From contig CAYNLY010000011.1 of the NCBI GenBank assembly GCA_964398225.1, positions 1 through 35,606 on the forward strand: a DNA stretch of 35,606 nucleotides, read 5' to 3'. The stretch is from CAYNLY01 sp964398225 (GTDB taxonomy: Bacteria > Pseudomonadota > Zetaproteobacteria > Mariprofundales > Mariprofundaceae). The first letter of the stretch is position 1. Each line of letters begins with the position of its first letter. A program made the position numbers and the translations under genes. Shown here piece by piece: positions 7,846 through 18,659 of this stretch. A model generated the notes under the pieces. The model ran no database searches, was not told the DNA's origin, and worked only from the letters and a program-made list of their open reading frames with translations.

Positions 7846-8848
7846 GAGCAAGGCCCTGGAAACGGCGTTGAGCCAGATCGAGCGGCAGTTCGGAAAGGGC
7901 GCGGTGATGCGCCTCGGGGAACAGGCGCATGTGAAGGTGGACGTGATTCCCACCGGATCCCTGGCGCTGGATGCGGCGCTGGGCGTGGGCGGATATCCGC
8001 GCGGGCGCGTGATCGAGATTTACGGGCCGGAGTCCTCCGGCAAGACGACGCTCGCGCTGCACGCGGTGGCCGAGGCCCAGAAGCGCGGAGGCACCTGCGC
8101 CTTCGTCGACGCCGAGCATGCGCTCGATCCGGTCTATGCGGAGAAGCTGGGCGTGAACGTGGACGAGCTTCTGGTCAGCCAGCCCGATTCGGGCGAGCAG
8201 GCGCTGGAGATCGTGGACATGCTCACCCGCTCCGGCGCGCTCGACGTGATCGTCGTGGACTCGGTGGCCGCGCTCACGCCCAAGGCCGAGCTCGAGGGGG
8301 ACATGGGCGATTCGCACATGGGCCTTCATGCGCGGCTGATGAGCCAGGCCCTGCGCAAGCTGACGAGCTCGATCGCCCGCACGCGGACGATGGTCATCTT
8401 CATCAACCAGATCCGGATGAAGATCGGCGTGATGTTCGGCAATCCCGAAACGACCACGGGCGGCAATGCGCTGAAGTTCTATGCCTCGGTCCGCCTCGAC
8501 GTGCGCCGCACCGGCGCGATCAAGAAGGGTGACGAGGTGCTCGGCAACGAAACCCGGGTCAAGGTCGTGAAGAACAAGGTGAGCCCCCCGTTCAGGCAGG
8601 CCACGTTCTCGATCATGTACGGCGAGGGCATCTCGCATGCCGGCGAGGTGCTGGACATGGGCGTGCAGTACGGCCTGGTGAGCAAGAGCGGCGCCTGGTA
8701 TGCGAAGGGCACCGAGCGCATCGGCCAGGGCCGCGAGAATGCGATCCAGTATCTGAAGGAGCATCCGGAGCTGCTGGCCGAGATCGAGGCGGGCGTGCGC
8801 GAAAAGCTCGGGCTGCCTTCTCAGGAGGCTCAGGCAAGCAGCGAATAG
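7835..8848 (+). CDS. recA: Recombinase RecA
   Basis: RecA forms ATP-dependent filaments on single-stranded DNA, catalyses strand exchange and activates LexA autocleavage. The 337-residue protein contains Walker A GPESSGKT at 64-71, the Glu of the conserved FVDAEHALDP, Walker B VIVVDSVAAL, the L1/L2 DNA loops (DSHMGLHARLMSQALRK and INQIRMKIGVMFGNPETTTGG) and the polymerisation motif region at the N-terminus. The C-terminus is short and acidic (SQEAQASSE). ATG 7835 is chosen as the residue start MSDKSKALETAL matches the family; it lies within the last 11 bases of thpR. I see no LexA box of the CTGT-N8-ACAG type just upstream, so either the SOS promoter is further up or expression is different here. 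Confidence 0.99.
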   Translation: MSDKSKALETALSQIERQFGKGAVMRLGEQAHVKVDVIPTGSLALDAALGVGGYPRGRVIEIYGPESSGKTTLALHAVAEAQKRGGTCAFVDAEHALDPVYAEKLGVNVDELLVSQPDSGEQALEIVDMLTRSGALDVIVVDSVAALTPKAELEGDMGDSHMGLHARLMSQALRKLTSSIARTRTMVIFINQIRMKIGVMFGNPETTTGGNALKFYASVRLDVRRTGAIKKGDEVLGNETRVKVVKNKVSPPFRQATFSIMYGEGISHAGEVLDMGVQYGLVSKSGAWYAKGTERIGQGRENAIQYLKEHPELLAEIEAGVREKLGLPSQEAQASSE

Positions 8849-8855
8849 GTCCCCG

Positions 8856-9335
8856 GTGGGCGAACGCGAGTCGCTGGCGCGGCAGTGGGCCCTGCGGGCG
8901 CTTGCGCGGCGCGAACACTGCCGCCGCGAGCTGGAGGCGAAGCTTGCCGCCCGGGGCTTCGAGCGGGAGGAAATCGACCGCGCGCTCGATGCGCTCGAGG
9001 CCGAGGGGCTGCTCAGCGATTTCCGTTTTGCCGAATCCTTTCTGCGCGCGCGCCTTCGCCGCGGCGAGGCGCTGTGGCTGGCCGTCCGGAAGGCGCGGGC
9101 GCGCGGAGTTCGGAACGAGGCGCTGGAACGCGTCGCCCGACTGCTGGAGGCCGAGGACGATGCATCCTCACGCATCCGGGAGCTGATCCGCCGGCGCGAT
9201 CCCGAAGGAAGGCGCTTCGACGATGAACGGGTGCGCGCGCGGCTTGCGCGTTTTTTGAGGAACAAGGGCTTCGATGCTGCTACGATTTTGCGCGCGCTCG
9301 ACGACCGGTCCGACGAAGGCTCGGACCAGGCTTGA
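8856..9335 (+). CDS. recX: Regulatory protein RecX
   Basis: RecX binds and inhibits RecA filaments. The 159-residue basic protein is built of the expected repeated three-helix units: LARQWALRALARREHCRREL (first), GFEREEIDRALDALEAEGLLSDFRFAESFLRARL (second, with the LSDFRFAESF hallmark), and a final FLRNKGFDAATILRAL helix set. The start is GTG 8856, seven bases after the recA stop; no stronger alternative exists. Location directly behind recA is the usual one and implies co-transcription. It ends just before alaS. Length and charge are typical. Confidence 0.94.
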   Translation: MGERESLARQWALRALARREHCRRELEAKLAARGFEREEIDRALDALEAEGLLSDFRFAESFLRARLRRGEALWLAVRKARARGVRNEALERVARLLEAEDDASSRIRELIRRRDPEGRRFDDERVRARLARFLRNKGFDAATILRALDDRSDEGSDQA

Positions 9336-9365
9336 CGGATGCGCAGACCCGCACGGGAGGTGGCG

Positions 9366-11989
<2,624 letters not shown>

Positions 11990-11990
<1 letters not shown>

Positions 11991-13357
11991 TGCCGGACTG
12001 GCATGAGCCCTGGTTTTCCGGGCTGATCGGGCTGGTTGCAGCCGTCCTCGCGGGCTGGCTGGTCCATGCGCTGTCACAGAGAAAGAAGCTGGAACAGACT
12101 GCGGCATCGCTTGCCGACGAGCGCGAACAGACGGCGCGGCTTGCGGCCCGGTGCGAAGCGCTCGAAGCGGAAGTTGCGCGCCTCCAGGCGGAGCTCGAGA
12201 CTGCCGGCGGCGAGCTGGACGGGATTCGCGCAAAGCTTGCCGAAGCGAAGGCCCGGGAAGCGCATCTTTCCACCCGGCTTGAGGACGAGCAGAAGCTTGC
12301 GCGCGAGAAACTGAAGACGCTGGAAGAGGCGCGCGATCAGCTGCGCGCCGAGTTCAAGGAGCTAGCCCGCCAGATCTTCACGGAGAACAGCCGCAGCTTT
12401 CACGAGGCCAGCGAGCAGCGTCTGGATGCCTTCATCCGTCCCGTGCGCGAACAGATCGCCGAGTTCCGGAAGCGCCTCGATGCGCTGCACGAAAGCGAGA
12501 CCCGGGATCGGGCGATGCTCCGCCAGCACCTGGAGCACCTCGAGCAGCTCAATCGCCAGATGAGCGACGAGGCCCGGCATCTTACCCAGGCATTGAAAGG
12601 CGAAAGCAAGGCCCAGGGCAACTGGGGCGAGATGGTGCTCGAGCGCATCCTCGAGGCTTCGGGCCTGCGCGAGGGCAAGGAGTTTGTCCGCGAACAGACG
12701 CGCGAGGACGCCGACGGACGCAGGCTGCGCCCGGATGTCATCGTCCGGCTGCCGGGGGACAAGCACGTCGTGATCGATGCGAAGGTTTCGCTGACGCACT
12801 ATCAGCGCGCGCTGGCCGCCGCCACCGACGCCGAGCGTGCGCAGCATGCGCGTTTGCTCGTGGAAAGCTTCCGCCGCCATGTCCGCGAACTGGCCGCGAA
12901 ACGCTACGACCGGATCCCCGCGCTCAATGCGCCCGACTACGTGCTGATGTTCGTGCCCGTCGAAGGCGCCTACCTGATGGCCATCGAGGCCGGCGAGCAG
13001 GTGTTCGAGGAGGCGTTCCGCAGCCGGGTCGCGATCGTCACCCCGTCCACGCTGTATGCCACCCTCCGGCTCATCGAGCAGCTCTGGCGCCACGAACGCC
13101 AGAGCGAGAACGTGCTCCGGCTGCTCGAGCGCGCCGCGAAACTGCACGACAAGATGGCCGCGTTCACCGAGGCCTTCGCCGAGGTCGGGCAGCGTCTGGA
13201 GCAGGCCCGCAGGGCCTACGAGACGGCCGAAGGAAGGCTCACCCGCGGACGGGGCAACGTGCTCCGGCAGATCGAGCAGATCGGCGAGCTTTCGGGGCTT
13301 GCGCGCAAGGAACTTCCGCGGCACATGCTCGGGGAGGATACGGACGAGTCCGACTGA
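11990..13357 (+). CDS. rmuC: DNA recombination protein RmuC homolog
   Basis: RmuC limits recombination at short inverted repeats in E. coli; the family has a putative endonuclease-like core. This 455-residue protein starts with a membrane anchor (about residues 9-27, FSGLIGLVAAVLAGWLV), then a long alpha-helical coiled coil (about 30-130, many heptads of Leu/Glu/Arg), then the RmuC core (about 195-400) with GNWGEMVLERILEASGL, RLRPDVIVRLPGDKHVVIDAKVSL, and FVPVEGAYLMAIEA. The DAKVSL element resembles the PD-(D/E)XK nuclease D-x-K. The ATG overlaps the alaS TGA by one base (TGATG), so coupling is likely. Length is typical. Confidence 0.93.
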
Positions 13358-13424
13358 GCCGGATTGGTCATTCCCGCATTTCACGTCTAAGCTCTACAGG
13401 CATCTGGAACGAGGAGGCGACAGG

Positions 13425-13922
13425 GTGCGGCGACGCCATCCGCTCTGGCACAACTGGTTTCGCGCGGGCTCCGCGTGGACGCATCGCGCCGCACGGCTTT
13501 GTGCCGCGAACGCGCTGTTCGAAGGCCTGCCGCGTGCAAGCATCGACCGGCTGGTCCGCGAGATGCACCACCGCAGCTACAGCGCCGGGGAAACGATCTT
13601 CGCGATGGGGCATCCGGGTGCGGGCGCGGTGCTGATCCTGGAAGGGGAGGTGCGCATCGAGGCGGGCGGCGTGGAGCTTGCGCACCTCGGGGAGGGGGAT
13701 CTGTTCGGGGAGGTCGCGCTGGTCAACGAGCAGCCGCGGACCGCGAACGCCGTCGCCGTAACGGATTGCGAGCTGCTGTTCTTCCTCCGCTCCGACCTCG
13801 AGGAATGGATGGAGCATCAGCCGAGGCTTGCCGGGCGGCTTGCGATGAATCTGGCTTCGATGCTTGCGGTGCGCCTGCTTGAGGCCAACCGGCGCCTGGC
13901 CGAGTCCGGAACCGGGTCGTGA
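13425..13922 (+). CDS. Stand-alone cyclic nucleotide-binding (CNB) domain protein
   Basis: A 165-residue protein made almost entirely of a CAP/EPAC-type CNB beta-barrel (about residues 30-125) with helical ends. The phosphate-binding cassette is visible: GDLFGEVALV (Glu 96) followed by PRTANAVA (Arg 105), so the residues that contact the cyclic phosphate and ribose are kept. There is no helix-turn-helix after the barrel, unlike CRP/FNR regulators, and no catalytic domain. GTG 13425 is chosen because GAGGAGG lies 7 bases upstream; the open frame upstream runs out of phase through rmuC. The stop overlaps the next gene start (GTGA), so it is translated together with the AI-2E-family membrane protein and may regulate it. 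Ligand unknown. Confidence 0.82.
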   Translation: MRRRHPLWHNWFRAGSAWTHRAARLCAANALFEGLPRASIDRLVREMHHRSYSAGETIFAMGHPGAGAVLILEGEVRIEAGGVELAHLGEGDLFGEVALVNEQPRTANAVAVTDCELLFFLRSDLEEWMEHQPRLAGRLAMNLASMLAVRLLEANRRLAESGTGS

Positions 13923-15001
13923 GCCTGGCATCCCGCTCCGCGGGCGCGCGGGCCGCGATCGGGCTGATGCTGCTGATCCTGGCCGTGGCGGCGGCGCTGA
14001 TGCTGCTTCGTCCGCTGTTTCTCCTTCTTGCGCTGACCCTGCTGCTCTATGCCGCGACCGGGCCGGTGATGAACGCCTTTGTCCGCCGGGGCATGAAGCG
14101 GGAGACGGCCGCGCTTTTTGCGATGTCGGTGATGATGCCGCTCGTGCTGGGCGCCGGACTCGTGCTGTTTCCGATGGTGACGGCCCAGGTGCAGGCTCTG
14201 TCCGAGCGTGCGGAACTTCTTGACGAGCGGCTTCTGGGCGCGCTGGAGCATCTGGAACGCTGGTCGGCGGCCTGGATCGGCTTTCATTTCGACGCGGGTC
14301 AGGCGGCGCAGACGCTGGTGGAATGGAGCGGAAGCCGGCTGGATGCCGCGGGCAGGCTGCTTCGCTCCTACTTCAACGACGTGGCCTACTCGCTGCTGCT
14401 GGTGCCGCTGTTCACCTATTTTCTGCTGCGCGATTTCCGGATGCTCCGGAACCGGCTGCTGGAACAGCTTCCGAACCGCTATTTCGAGACCGGATGGCTG
14501 ATCTACGACCGAGCCTCCACCCAGCTCGTGCATTATCTGCGCGGTCTGTTCGTCCAGCTGGTGATCATGACGCTGGTCTCCGCCTTCGGTTTCTCGCTCG
14601 TCGGCATCGACTACTCGGCGCTGCTGGGGCTTCTGGTGGGCCTGTTGAACCTGATCCCGATCTTCGGGATCGCGATTGCGAAGATTCCGCCTGTGGTCGC
14701 CGTGCTGCTTTCCGATCAGCCCGAGGCCTGGCGTGCGCTTGCGGCCTTCGCCGTCGTCGTGGTCGCGCAGACCGTGGACGGCCTGGTCGTTCTGCCCCGG
14801 ATTCTCGCGCGCGCTTCCAGCCTGCATCCGCTGACGATCATGGCTGGGGTTGTGCTTGCCGGGTTCTATTTCGGATTTCTCGGCCTCGTGCTCGCCGTGC
14901 CGGTAATGTTCACGACCAAGGTTGTGTTCACGGAGCTGCTGCGCGGGCTGAGGCTCGTCGAGGCGCTTTCGCCCGATGCCGGAGCTGCCGCTCCGCGCTA
15001 G
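13919..15001 (+). CDS. AI-2E family transporter (PerM/TqsA-like membrane protein)
   Basis: A 360-residue polytopic inner-membrane protein of the AI-2 exporter (AI-2E, PF01594) superfamily; members include TqsA (autoinducer-2 export), PerM and Na+/H+ antiporters. About eight hydrophobic segments are visible: near 11-30, 33-50, 63-85, 153-171, 207-228, 234-265 (likely two), 273-292 and 305-333, with the family's long cytoplasmic/periplasmic helical stretch between segments 3 and 4. Hallmarks are PLFTYFLLRDF, GLLNLIPIFG and the late VLAVPVM. The GTG start at 13919 overlaps the CNB gene stop. apaH follows after 10 bases. The substrate cannot be read from the sequence. Confidence 0.88.
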   Translation: MSLASRSAGARAAIGLMLLILAVAAALMLLRPLFLLLALTLLLYAATGPVMNAFVRRGMKRETAALFAMSVMMPLVLGAGLVLFPMVTAQVQALSERAELLDERLLGALEHLERWSAAWIGFHFDAGQAAQTLVEWSGSRLDAAGRLLRSYFNDVAYSLLLVPLFTYFLLRDFRMLRNRLLEQLPNRYFETGWLIYDRASTQLVHYLRGLFVQLVIMTLVSAFGFSLVGIDYSALLGLLVGLLNLIPIFGIAIAKIPPVVAVLLSDQPEAWRALAAFAVVVVAQTVDGLVVLPRILARASSLHPLTIMAGVVLAGFYFGFLGLVLAVPVMFTTKVVFTELLRGLRLVEALSPDAGAAAPR

Positions 15002-15011
15002 CATCGGATGC

Positions 15012-15851
15012 ATGGCGTGCTATGCGGTCGGGGACATCCAGGGATGCTACGCGCAGCTTCGGGAGCTGCTCCGGCAGGCGGACGTTCATCCCGGACGGGA
15101 TCGTCTCTGGTGCGTGGGCGATCTGGTCAACCGGGGCCCGGACTCCCTTTCGGTGCTCCGGTATCTTGCCGATCTCGGGGATCGCTGCACGGTCGTGCTG
15201 GGCAATCACGACCTCTATCTTCTTTATCGCGCGGCCGGGGGTGCTGCGAAGAACGACACCCTGGATTCCGTGCTTGAGGCCGAGGACGCGCCCCGGCTCA
15301 TCGACTGGCTGAGGTCGCGCCCGCTTTTTTTCCGGGATGCATCGCTCGGATGGTCGATGGTCCATGCGGGTCTGAGCCCCTGCTGGATGCGGGCGCAGGC
15401 TGAAGAACATGCGCGCGGACTCGAACGGCGCCTTAAGTCGGACGACTGGCGCGCGTTCGTTCGCGGTCTGTTCGGAACGCCCGCACCGGATGCGGAGCCT
15501 TCTCCGGAGGACCCGGCATGGTTCGCATTTTCGGCGGCGGTGCTGACGCGTACGCGCTATTGCACGGCGGACGGCCGGTTCGACTGGTCGGTGCGAAGCG
15601 GTACAAGCCGGGATCCCGAGCAGCGCCCGTGGTATGCGCATCCGGACGCGGCCTGGCGGCAGGATGCCGGCACGGTGGTGTTCGGTCACTGGGCGGCGCG
15701 CGGCCTGGTCACCGACGAAGCGGGCGTGCTGGGGCTGGATTCCGGCTGTGTCTGGGGCGGGAAGCTTACGCTTGCCGAGCTTCTTCCCGGGGGCGGCTGG
15801 CGGATTGCGGCTCAGGTGGACTGTCCGGCCTGCGCGCCGATCGGCGCCTGA
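15012..15851 (+). CDS. apaH: Symmetrical bis(5'-nucleosyl)-tetraphosphatase
   Basis: ApaH cleaves Ap4A to two ADP and also removes Np4 caps from RNA, and is a metallophosphoesterase. The 279-residue protein has the metal-binding blocks GDIQGCY (residues 7-13), CVGDLVNRGPDS and LGNHDLYLL in the first 70 residues and later histidines in MVHAGLSPCW and FGHWAARG. The ATG at 15012 gives the canonical N-terminus MACYAVGDIQGC; an ATG at 14976 would overlap the transporter gene and add 12 residues with no conservation. In E. coli apaH follows ksgA-apaG; that context is absent here. Its stop lies 6 bases from the convergent xth stop. Confidence 0.96.
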   Translation: MACYAVGDIQGCYAQLRELLRQADVHPGRDRLWCVGDLVNRGPDSLSVLRYLADLGDRCTVVLGNHDLYLLYRAAGGAAKNDTLDSVLEAEDAPRLIDWLRSRPLFFRDASLGWSMVHAGLSPCWMRAQAEEHARGLERRLKSDDWRAFVRGLFGTPAPDAEPSPEDPAWFAFSAAVLTRTRYCTADGRFDWSVRSGTSRDPEQRPWYAHPDAAWRQDAGTVVFGHWAARGLVTDEAGVLGLDSGCVWGGKLTLAELLPGGGWRIAAQVDCPACAPIGA

Positions 15852-15857
15852 ACCGCG

Positions 15858-16643
15858 TCAGCCGGCAAACTCCGCGATTACCGGCGCGTGGTCGGAAAAG
15901 CGCGGCGTGCGCTCGGCGATCCAGGCCGAGCTCAGGGTCGAGGCGAGGCCATGGTTGGCAACGATGTAGTCGATGCGCCAGCCCACATCGTTTTCCCGGG
16001 CGCGCCCGCGGTTCGACCACCACGAATAGCGTTCGAGCGTCGGATGTAAGCGGCGGAAGGTGTCGGTGAACCCTTCGCTGAGCAGGCACCCGAACCATGC
16101 CCGCTCCTCGGGCAGAAAGCCCGAATGCTTCTGATTCGAGCGCCAGTTCCGGATGTCCAGGTGCTGGTGGGCGATGTTGAAGTCGCCGCAGATCGCCAGA
16201 TGCTCGAAATGTCGCGCTAGTCTCCTGGCAAGCGGCAGAAAGCGCTCCAGAAAGCGCATCTTCGCCGCCTGCCGTTCGGCCGAGGACGATCCGGACGGGA
16301 AATACACGCTGGCAATCGCCAGTTCGCCGAAGTCGGCGAGCAGGAAGCGCCCTTCGTCGTCGAAGTCGCGCCAGTTGATGCCGGCATCAAGCTCGCCCAG
16401 CCGCGTGATGACGCGCAGGGGTTGCCGGTTCGCATACAGAGCCACGCCCGCATAGCCGGGCCGGACGGCGGGCAGGATGTAGCGGTGCATGTCGGGTAGC
16501 GACGCCTCGGCAGGGAACTGATGATGAAGCGCCTTGATTTCCTGCAGGCAGACGAAGTCCGGCTTTTGCTCGGCAAGCCAGGAAAAAAAGCCCTTCGCGG
16601 CCGCCGAGCGGATGCCGTTGACATTGCAGCTGATGATTTTCAC
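15858..16643 (-). CDS. xth: Exodeoxyribonuclease III (AP endonuclease)
   Basis: ExoIII-family enzymes incise DNA at abasic sites and remove 3' blocking groups in base excision repair. The 261-residue protein has the EEP-fold catalytic blocks: SCNVNGIRS (Asn 7), LQEIK (Glu 35), the segment VALYANRQP, GDFNIAHQHLDI (catalytic Asp/Asn) and the C-terminal RIDYIV and SDHAPVIAEF (Asp-His pair). The start is GTG at 16643, giving VKIISCNVNG; its GTGA overlaps the stop of the upstream unknown gene, so translation is probably coupled. Length agrees with E. coli XthA (268). The gene is the last of a rnd, unknown, xth cluster and meets apaH tail to tail with only 6 bases between stops. Confidence 0.95.
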   Translation of the reverse strand: MKIISCNVNGIRSAAAKGFFSWLAEQKPDFVCLQEIKALHHQFPAEASLPDMHRYILPAVRPGYAGVALYANRQPLRVITRLGELDAGINWRDFDDEGRFLLADFGELAIASVYFPSGSSSAERQAAKMRFLERFLPLARRLARHFEHLAICGDFNIAHQHLDIRNWRSNQKHSGFLPEERAWFGCLLSEGFTDTFRRLHPTLERYSWWSNRGRARENDVGWRIDYIVANHGLASTLSSAWIAERTPRFSDHAPVIAEFAG

Positions 16644-17281
16644 GCCGATTGATCCAGTTCGTCTTCCAGCTGCGCAAGTTCGGCGAGGTAATCGGCCTCC
16701 GGCTTGAGCTTCTCGGCATCGGGCACGAAGACCGCATTGGCGCGGGTGCGCAGATGCTCGATCCATCCGGCAAGGAACTGGCGCCAGAGCTCGTCCATGC
16801 GGACGGGATCCTCGGCCGCCTTCGGTCCGATGTGCTCGGGGCTGGAAGCGATCTCGCCGCGCACGGCGATGTCGAGGTTGTCGAGAATCGAGGTGGCGCC
16901 TGTGTCCAGCGCCCGGAAGCGCGCCTGTTTGTCGAGGTAGACGAGCCAGGGCGTGCCGGGCGTCAGGCTCCGGATGGTCTCGACCAGTTGCTCACGGCTG
17001 GGGCGTGGCGGCCGTCCGAGGTGATGGGGGACGGCATGGGCAAAGACGCCGCGCATCCAGAAATCGAAAATGCCGGGCTTTCCCTTGCGCTCGAAGCGCC
17101 CGTCCCGGGTGCGCCTGAGCCTCTGCCCGGCCCATTCTTCGGCCTGTTCGGTATCGAGCCGCGCGTCTCCTTCCCGGATTGGTTCGGCGTAGGTGCACGG
17201 CCGCCAGCACCCGTCCTCCATCAGTCGCCAGGCGCGGTCCCCGCGCGCATTCAGCGCATCGATCGTATAGACCACCTTCAT
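16640..17281 (-). CDS. Conserved-looking protein of unknown function between rnd and xth
   Basis: I do not recognise this 213-residue protein. It has no signal peptide or membrane segment and is a soluble, charged protein. Visible features are an N-terminal MKVVYTIDALNARGDRAWRL, a tryptophan/proline-rich centre (GIFDFWMRGVFAHAVPHHLG), a mid segment TPWLVYLDKQARFRALDTG, and an acidic helical C-terminus (ELAQLEDELDQSA). The reading frame is convincing: it begins 8 bases after the rnd stop, ends by sharing GTGA with xth, and uses the same GC-rich codon pattern as its neighbours. Position between two nucleases acting on RNA and DNA suggests a nucleic-acid-related job, but that is inference from context only. 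Confidence 0.8.
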   Translation of the reverse strand: MKVVYTIDALNARGDRAWRLMEDGCWRPCTYAEPIREGDARLDTEQAEEWAGQRLRRTRDGRFERKGKPGIFDFWMRGVFAHAVPHHLGRPPRPSREQLVETIRSLTPGTPWLVYLDKQARFRALDTGATSILDNLDIAVRGEIASSPEHIGPKAAEDPVRMDELWRQFLAGWIEHLRTRANAVFVPDAEKLKPEADYLAELAQLEDELDQSA

Positions 17282-17289
17282 CGCTACGT

Positions 17290-18501
17290 TCAGGCCGGCC
17301 AGGGAACCGGCCGGATGACGGGGCGTCCGGTCTCAGGGTTCAGGTGCAGGCAGATGCGGCCTTCGAGCAGCGCAAGCAGATCGTTGCCCACCAGCTCCCG
17401 GCGCCAGCCTTCCAGGCAGGCAAGCTCCGGCGGAGTTCCCTTGCGCCGGCGACCCCACGAGGCCAGGCGCGCAAGCTCCTGCCGGCTGGCCAGGATGCTG
17501 GGCGCGATGTCCGAAGCTTCCGCCTTGAGCCGCACGAGGGTGTCCAGAAGCTCCAGGCGCATTTCCGTGCCCGGCGAATGGGAAGGCGAGGCCTCTTTCT
17601 TCGGCCACTGCCCGGGTTCGAGATTCGCTCCTTTCCTCCAGGCCTCGATCAGCTCATGACCAAAGCGGCGGACGGCGCCGGGCGACAGCCCGCGGACGCG
17701 CTCAAGCCGGCCGGCATCCAGCGAAGTGCAGCGCGCGATTTCGACCATCGGTTCGTCGCCGATGACCCGGCGCCGGGGCAGGTTCAGTCGTTGCGCGGTG
17801 CGCTCGCGCCAGGCCGCAAGTTCGCGGAGCACGGCCAGATCGCGGCCTTTGAGTCGGTTCACGCCCTTCACGCGCCAGAATGCCTCTTCAGGCGGATCCT
17901 CGTAGCTGTTCACATCCACGAGCCGCGCCTGTTCCTCGGCAAGCCAAGCCTTGCGCCCGCGCCGTTCGAGTTCCCGGTCGAGATGACGATGGACCGGCAT
18001 CAGCCAGATGACGTCGTCGGCGGCATAGGCCAGCTGCTTTTCGGACAGGGGGCGCCGCATCCAGTCCGTGAACGACTGCGCCTTGCTCAGCGTGTGCTTC
18101 GTGATCCGCTGCACGAGGTTTCCGAAGCCGGACTGCAGCCCGTAGCCCAGAAGGCTTGCGGCCACCTGGGTGTCGAACAGCGGCAGCGGAAGGCTTCCCG
18201 ACTCCCGATAGATGATCTCGATGTCCTGCCGCGCGGCATGGAAGACCTTCAGGACTTCTTTCCGCAACAGAAGCTCCCAGACCGGACCAAGATCGGGGCA
18301 CTCGAGCGGATCGAAGAGCCAGGCATGCGATCCGTCGTAAACCTGAAGCAGCGCGAACTCGGGATAGTAGGTGTTTTCCCGGAGAAACTCGGTGTCCACA
18401 TACAGAACGGGCGCATCGGCCAGAGCCCGCACCGCGCGCTCCAGCGCCGATTGCGAGGCGATCAGCGAATAGGGCTTGCGTTGGTGCGCCTTCGTCTGCA
18501 T
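17290..18501 (-). CDS. rnd: Ribonuclease D
   Basis: RNase D is a DEDDy 3'-5' exoribonuclease that helps mature tRNA 3' ends. Catalytic residues are visible as DTEF (Asp 36, Glu 38), HAARQDIE (Asp 93) and YAADDV (Tyr 159, Asp 163). The HRDC helical domain follows (about 215-290, RLKGRDLAVLRELAAWRERTA) and a second degenerate HRDC-like region occupies the C-terminus, as in E. coli RNase D. Total length is 403 residues against 375 in E. coli. The start ATG at 18501 is near the head of the minus-strand cluster; the promoter should lie in the 158-base divergent gap before the aminotransferase gene. The next gene starts after 8 bases. Confidence 0.95.
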   Translation of the reverse strand: MQTKAHQRKPYSLIASQSALERAVRALADAPVLYVDTEFLRENTYYPEFALLQVYDGSHAWLFDPLECPDLGPVWELLLRKEVLKVFHAARQDIEIIYRESGSLPLPLFDTQVAASLLGYGLQSGFGNLVQRITKHTLSKAQSFTDWMRRPLSEKQLAYAADDVIWLMPVHRHLDRELERRGRKAWLAEEQARLVDVNSYEDPPEEAFWRVKGVNRLKGRDLAVLRELAAWRERTAQRLNLPRRRVIGDEPMVEIARCTSLDAGRLERVRGLSPGAVRRFGHELIEAWRKGANLEPGQWPKKEASPSHSPGTEMRLELLDTLVRLKAEASDIAPSILASRQELARLASWGRRRKGTPPELACLEGWRRELVGNDLLALLEGRICLHLNPETGRPVIRPVPWPA

Positions 18502-18558
18502 CGGTCGCAGGCTAGCCGGGCGCGTCGCTCCGGGCCAGTTGGCCGCGCCGATTGCTCG

Positions 18559-18608
18559 TTGACCGGGGCGGCCCGGATTATAGAGTGCCCACGCACTCCG
18601 TGAGTGCG
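18559..18608 (+). promoter_or_regulatory. Possible promoter and leader hairpin before the aminotransferase-serA run
   Basis: In the divergent gap (18502-18659) a TTGACC at 18559-18564 and TATAGA at 18579-18584 resemble -35 and -10 elements, but the 14-base spacer is short for sigma-70. A perfect hairpin CGCACTC/GAGTGCG with a 3-base loop (18592-18608) follows and would lie at the start of the message. There is no T tract, so it is not a terminator. It may be a regulatory operator or leader structure; the function is uncertain. Confidence 0.35.
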
Positions 18609-18659
18609 GCGTTGCGATCGCCGATGCGGGTGCGAAACCAGCTTGCGGAGCATCTGAGA

